Shown here: positions 17,132 to 26,341 of the stretch, piece after piece | How the letters are laid out: each line of letters begins with the position of its first letter | How positions within the stretch are numbered: the stretch's first letter is position 1 | Assembly (NCBI RefSeq): GCF_000426345.1 | Contig: NZ_AUFE01000018.1 | Coordinates: forward strand, 1 to 64,000 | Origin: Cupriavidus phytohabitans | Lineage (GTDB): Bacteria > Pseudomonadota > Gammaproteobacteria > Burkholderiales > Burkholderiaceae | Direction: 5' to 3' | Length of the DNA stretch: 64,000 nucleotides | Made by a program: the position numbers and the translations under genes | Notes under the pieces: model-generated | What the model saw: the letters and a program-made list of their open reading frames with translations, nothing else | Told to the model about the DNA's origin: nothing | Databases searched by the model: none

Positions 17132-18277
17132 GTGGATTTCAAGTTCAGCGAAGAACAATCGATGCTGCGCGACACGCTCGCGCGTTACCTGGCCGACCAC
17201 TACGATTTTGAAGCACGCCGCGCCGCGGTCCAGTCCGCGGCGGGCTGGCGGCCCGATTGCTGGCGTGCGTTCGCGCGCGACCTCGGCATCCTGGGCGCGG
17301 GCTTCAGCGAGGCGCTCGGCGGGCTGGGCGGCGGCGCTGCCGAGCACATGATCGTGATGGAGCAGTTCGGCCGCCACCTGGTGCTCGAGCCGTATCTTGG
17401 CACCGTGGTGCTGGCCGGCGGCGCGCTGGCGCAAGGCAGCCCGGAACTGGCGGCGCAGTGGCTGCCCGCCATCATCGGCGGCGAGGCCACCGCCGCCTGG
17501 GCGCATGCCGAGCCCGCCAGCCGTTATTGCCGGCACGACGTGCAGGCCAGCGCCACGCGCGCTGGCAACGGCTACAAGCTGAGCGGGCACAAGCACGTAG
17601 CCGTGGGGGCGCCGTTCGCCTCGCACCTGGTGGTCAGTGCCCGCACCGCAGGGGCGCGCCGCGACCGCGAGGGCATCAGCCTGTTCTGGATCGCACGCGA
17701 CACGCCCGGCGTGACACTGCGCGAATATCCCACCTTCGACGGCATGCGCGCGGCCGAGGTGCTGCTCGACAACGTGCAGGTAGCCGCCAGCCAGCGCATC
17801 GGCGCCGAAGGCGAGGCCTTCGCGCTGATCAAGCGGCTGTGCGACCACGCCATGGTCGCGCTGGCCGCCGAAGCCAACGGCGCGATGGCGCGCATGCTGG
17901 CCGACACCATCGACTACGCGCGCCAGCGCAAGCAGTTCGGCGTGCCGATCGGCACGTTCCAGGTGCTGCAGCACCGCATGGCCGACATGTATATGCAGCT
18001 GGAGCAATCCGTGGCACTGACACAGGTCGCGGCGATGCAGGCCGGCGGCGCACCGGCAGCTTTCGCGCAGGCGGCGTGCGCGGCCAAGGTCCAGGCCGGC
18101 CAGGCCGGTGCCTTCGTCGGCCAGGGCGCAGTGCAGATCCACGGCGGCATGGGCGTCACGGAGGAACTGGCGGTGGGCCACTACTTCAAGCGCGTCACGG
18201 CGATCGACCTGCAGTTCGGCTCGGCCGAGCACCACCTGCGCCGCTACGCCGACCTGCTCTATCCCGTCGCGGCCTGA
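17132..18277 (+). CDS. Acyl-CoA dehydrogenase, subunit or paralogue 1
   Basis: The 381-residue protein begins MDFKFSEEQSMLRDTLARYL (GTG start at 17132, nine bases after AAGGAG). It has the FAD-binding helices and C-terminal YARQRKQFGVPIGTFQVLQHRMADM and QIHGGMGVTEELAVGHYFKR blocks of the family. It forms an enoyl-CoA from an acyl-CoA using FAD. The FAD/substrate loop around the usual catalytic glutamate is divergent, as in the smaller partner of heteromeric dehydrogenases. The next gene encodes a second dehydrogenase 39 bases later, so an alpha2beta2-type enzyme, as in steroid side-chain or branched-acid degradation, is plausible. Confidence 0.93.
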   Translation: MDFKFSEEQSMLRDTLARYLADHYDFEARRAAVQSAAGWRPDCWRAFARDLGILGAGFSEALGGLGGGAAEHMIVMEQFGRHLVLEPYLGTVVLAGGALAQGSPELAAQWLPAIIGGEATAAWAHAEPASRYCRHDVQASATRAGNGYKLSGHKHVAVGAPFASHLVVSARTAGARRDREGISLFWIARDTPGVTLREYPTFDGMRAAEVLLDNVQVAASQRIGAEGEAFALIKRLCDHAMVALAAEANGAMARMLADTIDYARQRKQFGVPIGTFQVLQHRMADMYMQLEQSVALTQVAAMQAGGAPAAFAQAACAAKVQAGQAGAFVGQGAVQIHGGMGVTEELAVGHYFKRVTAIDLQFGSAEHHLRRYADLLYPVAA

Positions 18278-18316
18278 ACCGCCAATCCCTGACGACTACC
18301 CCAGCGAGGCCCGTCG

Positions 18317-19552
18317 ATGCATCTCGATTTCTCCCCGCAAGACCGGCAGTTCCGTGAAGACGTGCGCGCCTGGATCGCCCAGGCCTATGACGACGAATTG
18401 CGTGCGATGATGGCGCAGTCCAAGAACGGCTATCTCGACAAGACCGGCCAGGTGCGCTGGCAGAAGGCGCTGCATGCGCGCGGCTGGGCCGCGCCCAACT
18501 GGCCGCAGGAATATGGCGGCCCGGGCTGGACGCCGGCGCAGCGCTTTATCTTCCAGTCGGAGCTGGCCGCGGCCGGCTGCCCGCCGGTGTCGCCGATGGG
18601 GCTGAAGATGGTGGCGCCGGTGATCATGAAGTACGGCACGCCCGCGCAGAAGGCACGCTTCCTGCCGCCGATCCTGGCTTCGGACGTGTGGTGGTGCCAG
18701 GGCTACTCCGAGCCCAATTCCGGCTCCGACCTCGCGTCATTGCAGCTGCGCGCCGATCCCGGTACCGACAGCGACGGCGAGCACTACATCCTGAACGGTT
18801 CCAAGATCTGGACCACGCATGCGCAGTGGGCCGACTGGATGTTCTGCCTGGTGCGCACCAGCCGCGAGTCGAAGCGGCAGGAAGGCATCTCGTTCCTGCT
18901 GCTCGACATGCATACGCCCGGCATCACGGTGTCGCCGCTGCCGACGCTGGACGGCCCCCCGGCCGGGCAGCAGGAAGTGAACCAGGTCTTCTTCGAGAAC
19001 GTGCGCGTGCCGGCGGAAAACCGCATCGGCGAGGAGGGCAAGGGCTGGACCTATGCCAAGTACCTGCTGGAGTTCGAGCGTGGCGGGACCTACAGCCCGA
19101 CGCTGCGCAAGCAGCTGGCCAAGGTGGCGCAGATCGCCGCGGAGCAGAGCGCCGACGATGGCGGGCGGCTGCTCGACGACCCCGCCTTCCGGCGCAAGCT
19201 GGCCGCGCTGCACGTGCGCGCCGCCGCGCTGGAGGCGGTCGAGCTGCGCGTGTTCTCGGGCGTGGAATCGGGCACGTCGATCGGGGCGGCGTCCAGCATG
19301 CTGAAGCTCACCGGCACGGAGACGTTGCAGGCGGTCAGCGAGCTGGCGGTCGAGGCCGCCGGTCCCGCCGCGCTGCCGTTCGTGCAGGACACCTGGGCCG
19401 CGATCCAGGGCCGCGAGGCCGCGCCGCGCGTCGGACCGGACTATGCTGCCGTGCTGGCGCCGCGCTATTTCAACTACCGCAAGGCGTCGATCTACGGCGG
19501 GTCGAACGAGATCCAGCGCAATATCATCGCCAAGCTGGTGCTGGGGCTTTGA
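18317..19552 (+). CDS. Acyl-CoA dehydrogenase, subunit or paralogue 2
   Basis: The 411-residue product has the large-type dehydrogenase layout: WPQEYGGPGWTPAQRFIFQSEL, the flavin-contact motif QGYSEPNSGSDLASLQ, NGSKIWTTHAQWADWMFCLVRTS and a C-terminal YGGSNEIQRNIIAK. The last motif is typical of FadE17/FadE28-like members. It is paired with the preceding gene, which suggests a heteromeric enzyme oxidising a bulky or branched acyl-CoA. The substrate is not deducible from sequence. A compact hairpin follows directly after the stop codon. Confidence 0.95.
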   Translation: MHLDFSPQDRQFREDVRAWIAQAYDDELRAMMAQSKNGYLDKTGQVRWQKALHARGWAAPNWPQEYGGPGWTPAQRFIFQSELAAAGCPPVSPMGLKMVAPVIMKYGTPAQKARFLPPILASDVWWCQGYSEPNSGSDLASLQLRADPGTDSDGEHYILNGSKIWTTHAQWADWMFCLVRTSRESKRQEGISFLLLDMHTPGITVSPLPTLDGPPAGQQEVNQVFFENVRVPAENRIGEEGKGWTYAKYLLEFERGGTYSPTLRKQLAKVAQIAAEQSADDGGRLLDDPAFRRKLAALHVRAAALEAVELRVFSGVESGTSIGAASSMLKLTGTETLQAVSELAVEAAGPAALPFVQDTWAAIQGREAAPRVGPDYAAVLAPRYFNYRKASIYGGSNEIQRNIIAKLVLGL

Positions 19553-19559
19553 CGGCGCA

Positions 19560-19584
19560 TGCCGGCAGGTTCGCCCTGCCGGCA
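19560..19584. terminator. Hairpin terminator between convergent genes
   Basis: TGCCGGCAGG and CCTGCCGGCA form a 10-bp perfect stem with loop TTCGC, placed between the convergent acyl-CoA dehydrogenase and NTF2-like genes. No long T-tract follows, so termination strength is uncertain. Confidence 0.6.
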
Positions 19585-19588
19585 GCCC

Positions 19589-20152
19589 TTAGACAAATTC
19601 TTTCATGAACGCCAGCCTGGCATCAGCCGATGCCTGGGCTTGAACCGCCACCTGCAGCGTCTGCGACGGCAGCCACGGGTACGGCAGCGCAGCCTGCAAG
19701 GCGACCAGCATGGCCGCGCCGGCATCCGGCACCACGTCCATCCGCGCGATATGGATGTGCAGGCTGCCGATGCGGAACGTCCCATCCGGCTGCCGGGCAA
19801 AGCCCCAGCGGTAGACGCCCTTCCCCGCGCGCAAGGTGTGCGCCGCCGTCTCGCGCATCAGTACCAGCCACGGGACCGTCAGTGTGGTGCCATCCGCCGC
19901 CGGCGACAGGTCGCCAACGTAGTAGGTCCGGCAGCGGTCGAAGGTCTTGGCGAAGTCAGTCACCAGCGTGGCCGCGATCGCCGCGGCGCCTTCCGTCTGT
20001 GCCGGAAAGCTGATGGTGTCCGTATCGATGGAGAAGGTCAGCGTGGCATCCGTTGCGAATGCCTCGTGGATCAGCGCGGGACGGTTGTTGTCCTTGGCCT
20101 CGACATAGCGGGCCAGCAGCGCCTGGGCTTCGGGTAGGGAGATCGGATTCAT
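19589..20152 (-). CDS. SnoaL/NTF2-like fold protein
   Basis: The 187-residue protein starts MNPISLPEAQALLARYVEAK and continues with alternating short strands (HEAFATDATLTFSI, CRTYYVGDLSPAADGTTLTV, GVYRWGFARQPDGTFRIGSL), the layout of the cone-shaped NTF2 family. Members act as small isomerases, dehydratases or ligand-binding proteins; no catalytic signature can be assigned. It is divergent from a MarR gene across 113 bases containing a perfect palindrome, so that MarR protein probably controls it. Confidence 0.65.
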   Translation of the reverse strand: MNPISLPEAQALLARYVEAKDNNRPALIHEAFATDATLTFSIDTDTISFPAQTEGAAAIAATLVTDFAKTFDRCRTYYVGDLSPAADGTTLTVPWLVLMRETAAHTLRAGKGVYRWGFARQPDGTFRIGSLHIHIARMDVVPDAGAAMLVALQAALPYPWLPSQTLQVAVQAQASADARLAFMKEFV

Positions 20153-20231
20153 GGAGTCAGCGCGTTGGCGCAAAAGGAGAGGCCGGACAGCACGGCAGGC
20201 CGTCCGGCGAGTTTGGTAGAATTTGGCACAA

Positions 20232-20248
20232 AGCTTGCGTTACAAGCT
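20232..20248. promoter_or_regulatory. MarR-type operator candidate
   Basis: AGCTTG, CGTTA, CAAGCT is a perfect 6-5-6 inverted repeat 17 bases before the MarR start codon, a position suited to autorepression. A related AAGCTAA core recurs upstream of the flavin reductase gene at 22433. Confidence 0.55.
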
Positions 20249-20265
20249 AATCGAACAATCCGCCG

Positions 20266-20808
20266 ATGGCTACGACTCCTGCAAACAAGACCCTGACCAT
20301 CACGCATCCGGCTTGCCTGATCGATGGCTCGGACCGCGAATTCCGGCACCTCGTCAATGGCCTGCTGCCGTTTGCGGCGCGGCTGCTGTCGGTGCGGGAC
20401 GGCTTTGGCAACCTGGTCGGGCTGACCGGCGTGCAATATTCGCTGATCCGCTCGATCGCCCACCTGTCGCAGCAGGGCGAGGTGACGGTGAACCAGCTGG
20501 CCGACCACCTGCACCTGAGCGGGCCGTTCATCACCATCGAGACCGGAAAGCTGAAGAAGCTCGGCCTGATCGACAAGAAGGCGCATCCCGACGACAAGCG
20601 CAAGATGCGCCTGACCATCACCACGGCGGGCAGCAAGCTGCTCAATGAACTGCTGCCGGTGCAGCAGCAGATCAACGACGTGCTGTTCGACGGCGTCACC
20701 CGCACCGAATTCAAGGTGCTGTGCTCGGTGGTCGACCGCCTCGTCGCCAACGGCGACCGTGCCGCGCTCGACCTGGAGCACCTGCAGGCGCGCCGCCTGA
20801 AAGGCTAG
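20266..20808 (+). CDS. MarR-family transcriptional regulator
   Basis: Residues 55-125 hold the winged helix: LTGVQYSLIRSIAHLSQQGE, VTVNQLADHLHLSGPFITIE, the recognition helix TGKLKKLGLIDKKAHPDDKRK and the wing RLTITTAGSKLL. The length of 180 residues is slightly long for MarR owing to an N-terminal tail. It is divergent from the NTF2-like gene and ends 13 bases from the convergent cysteine desulfurase gene. MarR proteins usually respond to aromatic acids or CoA thioesters, which fits the surrounding catabolic genes. Confidence 0.93.
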   Translation: MATTPANKTLTITHPACLIDGSDREFRHLVNGLLPFAARLLSVRDGFGNLVGLTGVQYSLIRSIAHLSQQGEVTVNQLADHLHLSGPFITIETGKLKKLGLIDKKAHPDDKRKMRLTITTAGSKLLNELLPVQQQINDVLFDGVTRTEFKVLCSVVDRLVANGDRAALDLEHLQARRLKG

Positions 20809-20821
20809 CGGCACGCCGCCG

Positions 20822-22045
20822 TCAATGCGCGGCCCATTGCACCGTGCCGACATCGATGCCCTCCTGATGCATCTCCCACAGCGGGCTGAGCTCGCGCAGT
20901 TTTGACACCGTCGCACTGACCTGCCGGATGACTTCATCGACTTCGGCCTCGGTGGTGTAACGGCCCAGCGTAAAGCGGATCGAGCTGTGCGCGAGTTCGT
21001 CGCTGCGGCCCAGCGCGCGCAGCACGAACGACGGCTCCAGCGATGCCGAGGTGCAGGCCGATCCCGAAGACACCGCCACGTCCTTGATGCCCATGATTAG
21101 CGACTCGCCCTCGACATAGTTGAAGCTGATGTTCAGGTTGTGCGGGATGCGGTGTTCGAGGCTGCCGTTGACGTAGACCTCGTCCAGCCGCGACAGGCCC
21201 GCCAGCAGCCGGTCGCGCAGCGCCCCGACACGGCCCCCCTCCTCTTCCAGTTCCAGCCGCGCCAGCCGGAAGGCTTCGCCCATGCCCACGATCTGGTGCG
21301 TCGGCAGCGTGCCGGAACGCATGCCGCGCTCGTGGCCACCGCCATGGATCTGCGCCTCCAGCCGGATGCGCGGCTTGCGGCGCACGTACAGGGCGCCGAT
21401 GCCCTTGGGCCCGTAGACCTTGTGCGCGGTCACGGTCAGCAGGTCGATCTTCAGCGCCGCCAGGTCAATCGGGATCTTGCCCGCGGCCTGCACCGCATCA
21501 CAGTGGAACACGATGCCCGCCGCGCGACAGATCTCGCCGATCCGCGCAACCGGCTGGATCACGCCGATCTCGTTGTTGACCATCATCACCGACACCAGGA
21601 TGGTGTCCGGCCGCACCGCCGCGCGCAGGACATCGAGGTCGATCAGGCCGTCGGGTCCCACATCGAGATACGTCACCTCGAAGCCCTGGCGCTCCAGTTC
21701 GCGGCAGGTATCGAGCACGGCCTTGTGCTCGGTCTTGACCGTGATGATGTGATTGCCCTTGCCGCGATAGAAGTGCGCCGCGCCCTTGATCGCGAGGTTG
21801 TTCCCCTCGGTGGCGCCGGAGGTCCAGACGATCTCGCGCGGGTCGGCATTGAGCAGCGCCGCGACGTGCGCACGCGCCGTTTCCACGGCCGCTTCCGCCT
21901 GCCAGCCGTAGCTGTGGCTGCGCGACGCCGGGTTGCCGAACTGCTGGTGCAGGAACGGCACCATCTTGTCGACGACGCGGAGGTCCACCGGCGTCGTCGC
22001 GCTGTAGTCCATGTAGATGGGGAGGTTGTCTTGCTGGTTTTGCAT
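20822..22045 (-). CDS. iscS: IscS-type cysteine desulfurase, solitary copy
   Basis: The PLP enzyme takes sulfur from L-cysteine. The motif [19 protein letters not shown] carries the PLP lysine, [20 protein letters not shown] the catalytic cysteine on its mobile loop, and the C-terminus [20 protein letters not shown] closely follows the IscS tail that contacts IscU. Length is 407 residues, as in E. coli IscS. The ATG at 22045 has AGGA nine bases upstream; an ATG nine bases earlier is too close to it. None of iscR, iscU, iscA, hscBA or fdx is nearby, so this is a second, isolated copy, possibly serving the molybdenum hydroxylase or Fe-S enzymes encoded in this window. Confidence 0.92.
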   Translation of the reverse strand: MQNQQDNLPIYMDYSATTPVDLRVVDKMVPFLHQQFGNPASRSHSYGWQAEAAVETARAHVAALLNADPREIVWTSGATEGNNLAIKGAAHFYRGKGNHIITVKTEHKAVLDTCRELERQGFEVTYLDVGPDGLIDLDVLRAAVRPDTILVSVMMVNNEIGVIQPVARIGEICRAAGIVFHCDAVQAAGKIPIDLAALKIDLLTVTAHKVYGPKGIGALYVRRKPRIRLEAQIHGGGHERGMRSGTLPTHQIVGMGEAFRLARLELEEEGGRVGALRDRLLAGLSRLDEVYVNGSLEHRIPHNLNISFNYVEGESLIMGIKDVAVSSGSACTSASLEPSFVLRALGRSDELAHSSIRFTLGRYTTEAEVDEVIRQVSATVSKLRELSPLWEMHQEGIDVGTVQWAAH

Positions 22046-22432
22046 GGGGCGCATTCCTGGCTGCGGAGGGAGTACGACCGGGGGGAAAGCGAACCCGCGC
22101 AAACCCGCTGGTCAGGGAAAGTGCGGCCGAGTCTAGCACCGGGCAGCGCGCCGACGCGCAGGCGCCATGCTGGCAATAGGGTTGCTTCGTGCTGTCGAAC
22201 GGGCCTGCGCAACGCCCGCCTCGTTTCCCACGTCTCCCGCAAACCGTTGTGCCACAAGGCATTCCGGCATTCACGCAGCGACGCTGCGAACCGGCAAAAC
22301 TTGCCGCCTAGGGTTTCCACCAACTTGAATACCGCAATTTGTTAGCATTCAATGAAACCTAACTTCCAAAGCTAAATACCAAAACAAACTGCGGCGGCCG
22401 GATCGGTTGCCCAAACATGCGTAGGAGTCGTG
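22046..22432. other. Intergenic region with MarR-like boxes
   Basis: No gene is supported in these 387 bases. The right part is AT-richer and carries an imperfect inverted repeat, GTTAG (22341-22345) with CTAAC (22359-22363), and AAAGCTAAA (22368-22376), which resembles the AAGCTAA core in front of the MarR gene at 20266. This is the promoter region of the flavin reductase operon that starts at 22433. Confidence 0.45.
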
Positions 22433-22972
22433 ATGGCTGAGTCATCTGTCGATCGGGGCGTCGTACTGGACGCCGACGCGCAGCGCCGTTTCCGCAACGC
22501 GCTGGCCATGTTCGCAACCGGCGTCGCCGTGATCACGGCGCCGCGTGCCGGCGAGGTCCCGGTCGGCATCACGGTGGCGTCGTTCAACTCGGTATCGCTG
22601 GATCCGCCGCTGGTGCTGTTCTCGGTCGATCGCCGCTGCCTGAGCCTGGACGACCTGCGCAGCGCGCCGCGCTATGCGGTCAACGTGCTGGCCGAGGCGC
22701 AACAGGATATCTCGAACCGCTTCGCTCGTGCGAACTCCGGCAAGTGGGAGGGCATCGACTTCGGCGGCCAGGGCAACCGCGGCGACAGCCACGTGCTGCT
22801 GCCGGACACGCTGGCGACGTTCGAGTGCGAGCCCTTCGCGATGCATGAAGGCGGCGACCACGTGATCTTCATCGGGCGGGTGGTTCGTCACCAGTCCCGC
22901 CACGACGGCCGGCCGCTGATCTTCTTTGGCGGCAAGTACCGGGCGCTGGAAGACAGCCCTGCCGCCGCCTGA
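22433..22972 (+). CDS. Flavin reductase, HpaC-like
   Basis: The 179-residue protein has the FMN split barrel: FRNALAMFATGVAVITAPRA, then GITVASFNSVSLDPPLVLFSV and YAVNVLAEAQQDISNRFA. This family reduces free FAD or FMN with NADH to feed a two-component monooxygenase. The gene for just such an oxygenase follows after 36 bases, so the pair can be assigned with confidence as reductase plus hydroxylase. The ATG at 22433 lies five bases after TAGGAG. It is the first gene of the + strand cluster running to 28324. Confidence 0.92.
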   Translation: MAESSVDRGVVLDADAQRRFRNALAMFATGVAVITAPRAGEVPVGITVASFNSVSLDPPLVLFSVDRRCLSLDDLRSAPRYAVNVLAEAQQDISNRFARANSGKWEGIDFGGQGNRGDSHVLLPDTLATFECEPFAMHEGGDHVIFIGRVVRHQSRHDGRPLIFFGGKYRALEDSPAAA

Positions 22973-23008
22973 ATCCAACAACACAAGCAGTCAGCACAGG
23001 AGAACGAC

Positions 23009-24493
23009 ATGATCAAGACCGGCACCCAGCACATCGCCATGCTGCGCGATGGGCGCGAAGTGTACCTGGATGGCAAGCGCGTCACCGACGTCACGGTGCA
23101 CCCCGCCTTCCGCAACTCGATCCGCAGCTACGCCAATCTGTACGACTTCCAGGCGCGTCCCGAGAACGCCGACAGGATGACGTTCCGGCCGGAAGGCAGC
23201 GACCGGCGCGTCAGCCGCATCTGGCAGCTGCCCGGCAGCTACAACGAACTGGTCGAGCGCCGCGAGATGCTGGAAGCCTGGACCGCGCTGCACTACGGCT
23301 TCATGGGCCGCTCGCCCGACCATGTCGCGTCGTGCATCTCCGGCATGTACATGGGCATCGACGTGCTCGAGCAGGCCGATCCGGCGCGCGCCGGCGCGTT
23401 GCGCGACTACTACCGCTACGCCCGCGACAACGACCTGTTCCTCACCTATGTGATCGTCAACCCGCAGGCCAACCAGGCCAAGGCGGCGCATGAGCAGGAA
23501 GACAAGTACCTGGCGGTGGGCATCGTCGACCAGGACGCCGAAGGCATCACGGTGCGCGGCGCCAAGATGCTCGCCACCAGCGGCATCATGGCCAACGAGG
23601 TCTTCTGCAGCTGCATCCAGCCGCTGCGCGAGGGCGACGAGATGTATGCGCTGTCCTTCGCGGTGCCCATGAACAGCAAGGGCCTGAAGGTGATGTCGCG
23701 CAAGTCGTACGAAGCCAGCGCCACCTCGGTCTTCGACAATCCGCTGGCCAGCCGCTTCGACGAGAACGATGCGGTGCTCTACTTCGACGACGTCAAGGTA
23801 CCCTGGGAGCGGATCTTCGTCGCGGGCGACGTCGCCATGTGCGCGAAGCAGTTCCATGCCACGCCGGCGCACGTCTACCAGAACTACCAGTGCCAGGTGC
23901 GGCTGATGGTCAAGCTGCGCTTCCTGGTCGGCCTGGCGCATCGCATCACCGAGATCAACGGCACCGCGGGCTTCCCGCAGGTCAAGGAACTGCTGGGCCA
24001 GCTCGCCGCCGAGGCGGGCATGGTCGAGGCCTGGGTCTACGGCATGGAAGCCAAGGGCCAGGTCAACCAGAACGGCTATTTCATCCCCGACCGCGGCATG
24101 CTGTACGGCTCGCAGGTGGTGACGCAGCAGCTCTACGCCAAGGTGCTGAACACGCTGCGCGAGCTGGCCGGCGGCGGCATGATCATGCTGCCCTCCAGCA
24201 TCGAGGATTTCGCCAACCCCACGCTGGCCGACATCATCGCCAAGACGCAGAAGTCGCCGGTCTGCAGCCCGGAGGAGCGCGTCAAGTTCTTCAAGCTCGC
24301 GTGGGACGCAGTCGGCTCCGAGTTTGCCTCGCGGCACAACCAGTACGAGATGTTCTACGCCGGCGCGAGCTTCGTCACCAAGGGCCACGCCTACCGCACC
24401 TACGACTGGAAACGCGCGTCGGGCCTGGTCGACAACATGCTCGGCAGCTATTCCCTGCAAGACGAACTGGCCCGTCTGCCGCAGGCCGCCTGA
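23009..24493 (+). CDS. FADH2-dependent aromatic monooxygenase, HpaB-like
   Basis: The 494 residues align through their whole length with the large oxygenase of 4-hydroxyphenylacetate 3-monooxygenase and chlorophenol monooxygenases: YLDGKRVTDVTVHPAFRNSI at the start, the FAD-contact VRGAKMLATSGIMANE, and YFDDVKVPWERIFVAGD followed by RHNQYEMFYAGASFVTKGH near the end. It uses reduced flavin and oxygen to hydroxylate a phenol or hydroxy-heterocycle. Unlike classical hpaBC, it is preceded by its reductase and followed by a cupin and an amidase, and no homoprotocatechuate genes are present, so the substrate is likely different. Confidence 0.9.
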   Translation: MIKTGTQHIAMLRDGREVYLDGKRVTDVTVHPAFRNSIRSYANLYDFQARPENADRMTFRPEGSDRRVSRIWQLPGSYNELVERREMLEAWTALHYGFMGRSPDHVASCISGMYMGIDVLEQADPARAGALRDYYRYARDNDLFLTYVIVNPQANQAKAAHEQEDKYLAVGIVDQDAEGITVRGAKMLATSGIMANEVFCSCIQPLREGDEMYALSFAVPMNSKGLKVMSRKSYEASATSVFDNPLASRFDENDAVLYFDDVKVPWERIFVAGDVAMCAKQFHATPAHVYQNYQCQVRLMVKLRFLVGLAHRITEINGTAGFPQVKELLGQLAAEAGMVEAWVYGMEAKGQVNQNGYFIPDRGMLYGSQVVTQQLYAKVLNTLRELAGGGMIMLPSSIEDFANPTLADIIAKTQKSPVCSPEERVKFFKLAWDAVGSEFASRHNQYEMFYAGASFVTKGHAYRTYDWKRASGLVDNMLGSYSLQDELARLPQAA

Positions 24494-24546
24494 GCGCAGC
24501 GAGACCCGCCCCGCTCCCCATCATTGCCTCGATAACGGAGATCAGC

Positions 24547-24927
24547 ATGGCAATCAACAAACTTCACGACGAGTTCCATACCCTGGACCTCTCCTCCGGC
24601 TGGGAAGTGCCGGAAGGCTATCCCGCCGGCATCCAGCAGAAGATCCTGTCCGGCGCGCTGGATGAAAGCGGCCGCCGCGGCAGCCGGACCCGCCTGCTGC
24701 GCTTCGATGCGGGCATCTTCACCAAGGCGCCGTTCGTCCACGAGTACTGGGAGGAGGTGTACCTGCTCAGCGGCGACCTGACCGTCGGCAACGATGCGAA
24801 CGGCAACGGCGGCGAAGCCTTTGAGCCCAACACGTACGCCTGCCGGCCGCCCGGCGCCTTCCACGGTCCGTTCCGCTCCGACGGCGGCTGCATGCTGCTG
24901 GAAATCCACTACTACGACCCGGCCTGA
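24547..24927 (+). CDS. Cupin-domain protein
   Basis: This 126-residue protein is a single cupin barrel: the first motif reads around FVHEYWEEVYLLSGDLTVG and the second around YACRPPGAFHGPF. The usual metal ligands are partly kept (H and E in HEYWEEVYLLSG, H in AFHGPF). Cupins of this size serve as dioxygenases, isomerases or effector sensors. It sits between the hydroxylase and the amidase genes with 53 and 2 bases of spacing, which argues for a role in the same pathway. The exact reaction is unknown. Confidence 0.85.
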   Translation: MAINKLHDEFHTLDLSSGWEVPEGYPAGIQQKILSGALDESGRRGSRTRLLRFDAGIFTKAPFVHEYWEEVYLLSGDLTVGNDANGNGGEAFEPNTYACRPPGAFHGPFRSDGGCMLLEIHYYDPA

Positions 24928-24929
24928 TC

Positions 24930-26291
24930 ATGGAAGCCACCGTGGCCGCCGCAAAGCGCCAGCTCGCCGACGGCAGCGCCAATGCGCTGTCCCTGCTGGC
25001 CTCGTGTGTCGAACGCATCTGCAATCCGGGCGGCGAAGGCGCGCGCGTCTTCCCGCACGGCGTCAGCATGGCCGCGCGCAAGCAGGCGCAAGCCAGCGAC
25101 ATGCTGCGCGAACAGGGCGTGGCCGGCGCCCTGGCCGGGGTGCCGGTGTCTGTGAAGGACCTGTTCGACGTGCAGGGCGATGTCACCCGCGCCGGCGCAA
25201 AGGTGCTGCCCGAGCGCGCCGCCAGCGCCGATGCCCCGGCCATTGCGCGGCTGCGCGCCGCGGGCGCCGTCTTCGTCGGCCGGACCAACATGACCGAGTT
25301 CGCCTATTCCGGCGTCGGCATCAACCCACACTACGGCACGCCGCGCAACCCGTTCGCCCGGCAGGCCGGGCGCATTCCGGGCGGCTCGTCGTCCGGCGCG
25401 GCGGTCTCGGTGAGGGACGGCATGGCGCTCGCCGCGATCGGGTCGGACACCGGCGGCTCGTGCCGCATCCCGGCGGCACTGTGCGGCATCGTCGGCTTCA
25501 AGCCCACCGCGAGCCGGGTGCCGCTGCAGGGTGCCGTGCCGCTGTCGCCCAGCTACGACTCGGTCGGCTGCCTGGCCAATTCCGTCGCGTGCTGCGCCGC
25601 GGTCGACGCGGTGATGGCCGGGGAAGCGCCGCCAGCGGCGCCAGCCAGCCTTGCCGGACTGCGCCTGGCCGTGCCCGGCGGGATGGTGCTGGACGGGATC
25701 GACTATACGGTCGCGCAAACGTTCAGCGACGCCTTGCGCCGGCTTTCCGCCGCCGGCGCGCTGCTGCAGGACGTGGACTTCGACAGCTGGGGCCAGCTCG
25801 GCGAACTCGGTCACGGCGGCGGGCTGGTGGCAGCCGAGGCCAGCGCCTGGCACGGCAAGCTGATGGCGGCATACGCGGACCGCTACGACCCCCGCGTGCT
25901 GTCGCGCATCCGGCTGGCCGACGGGCAGCTCGCGGCCGACTACCTGCGCATGCGCGAGCGCCGTGCCGCGCTGTGCCGGCAGGCAGATGCCGAACTGGCG
26001 GGCTTCGACGCCGTGGTGCTGCCGACCGTGCCGATCGTGGCGCCGCTCATTGCCGACCTCGCCGACCTCGACGACCTCGATAACGACGACGCCTTCTTCG
26101 CCACCAATCGCCTGCTGCTGCGCAATCCGGCCATCGCCAACATGCTCGACCTGTGCGCACTGTCGGTTCCCTGCCACCGCCCCGGCGAAGCGCCGGTGGG
26201 ACTGATGCTGTTCGGCCGGCACGGCGCCGACCGCAGGCTGCTGGCAATCGGCATGAGCGTGGAAGCGGCGCTACGGCAGGCGCACAGGTAA
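24930..26291 (+). CDS. Amidase-signature family hydrolase
   Basis: The Ser-cisSer-Lys triad is readable: K76 in VSVKDLFDVQG, the cis-serine in IPGGSSSGAAVS (residues 153-154) and the nucleophile S177 in GSDTGGSCRIPAAL. The 453 residues match amidases such as the GatA/AtzF group. It hydrolyses a C-N bond of an amide, carbamate or ureide. The start codon follows the cupin stop by two bases, so translation is coupled. With a hydroxylase and a DUF2848 protein next to it, I infer cleavage of an amide substituent or of a ring-opened amide intermediate. Confidence 0.92.
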   Translation: MEATVAAAKRQLADGSANALSLLASCVERICNPGGEGARVFPHGVSMAARKQAQASDMLREQGVAGALAGVPVSVKDLFDVQGDVTRAGAKVLPERAASADAPAIARLRAAGAVFVGRTNMTEFAYSGVGINPHYGTPRNPFARQAGRIPGGSSSGAAVSVRDGMALAAIGSDTGGSCRIPAALCGIVGFKPTASRVPLQGAVPLSPSYDSVGCLANSVACCAAVDAVMAGEAPPAAPASLAGLRLAVPGGMVLDGIDYTVAQTFSDALRRLSAAGALLQDVDFDSWGQLGELGHGGGLVAAEASAWHGKLMAAYADRYDPRVLSRIRLADGQLAADYLRMRERRAALCRQADAELAGFDAVVLPTVPIVAPLIADLADLDDLDNDDAFFATNRLLLRNPAIANMLDLCALSVPCHRPGEAPVGLMLFGRHGADRRLLAIGMSVEAALRQAHR

Positions 26292-26341
26292 CCGCCACCA
26301 GAGCGGTACTCACTATTCCTAGAAAGACCCAAGGAGACAAC

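Noticed and set aside
15333..17351. A 672-codon open frame on the + strand across the CoA ligase
   Set aside because: The opposite strand encodes a CoA ligase with all family motifs, and the divergent promoter with its palindromes lies inside this frame.
23817..23835. A TCGTCGCGGGCGACG-like match to the acyl-CoA palindrome
   Set aside because: It lies deep inside the HpaB-like coding sequence and its right arm breaks after CGACG; GC-rich codons produce such partial matches by chance.
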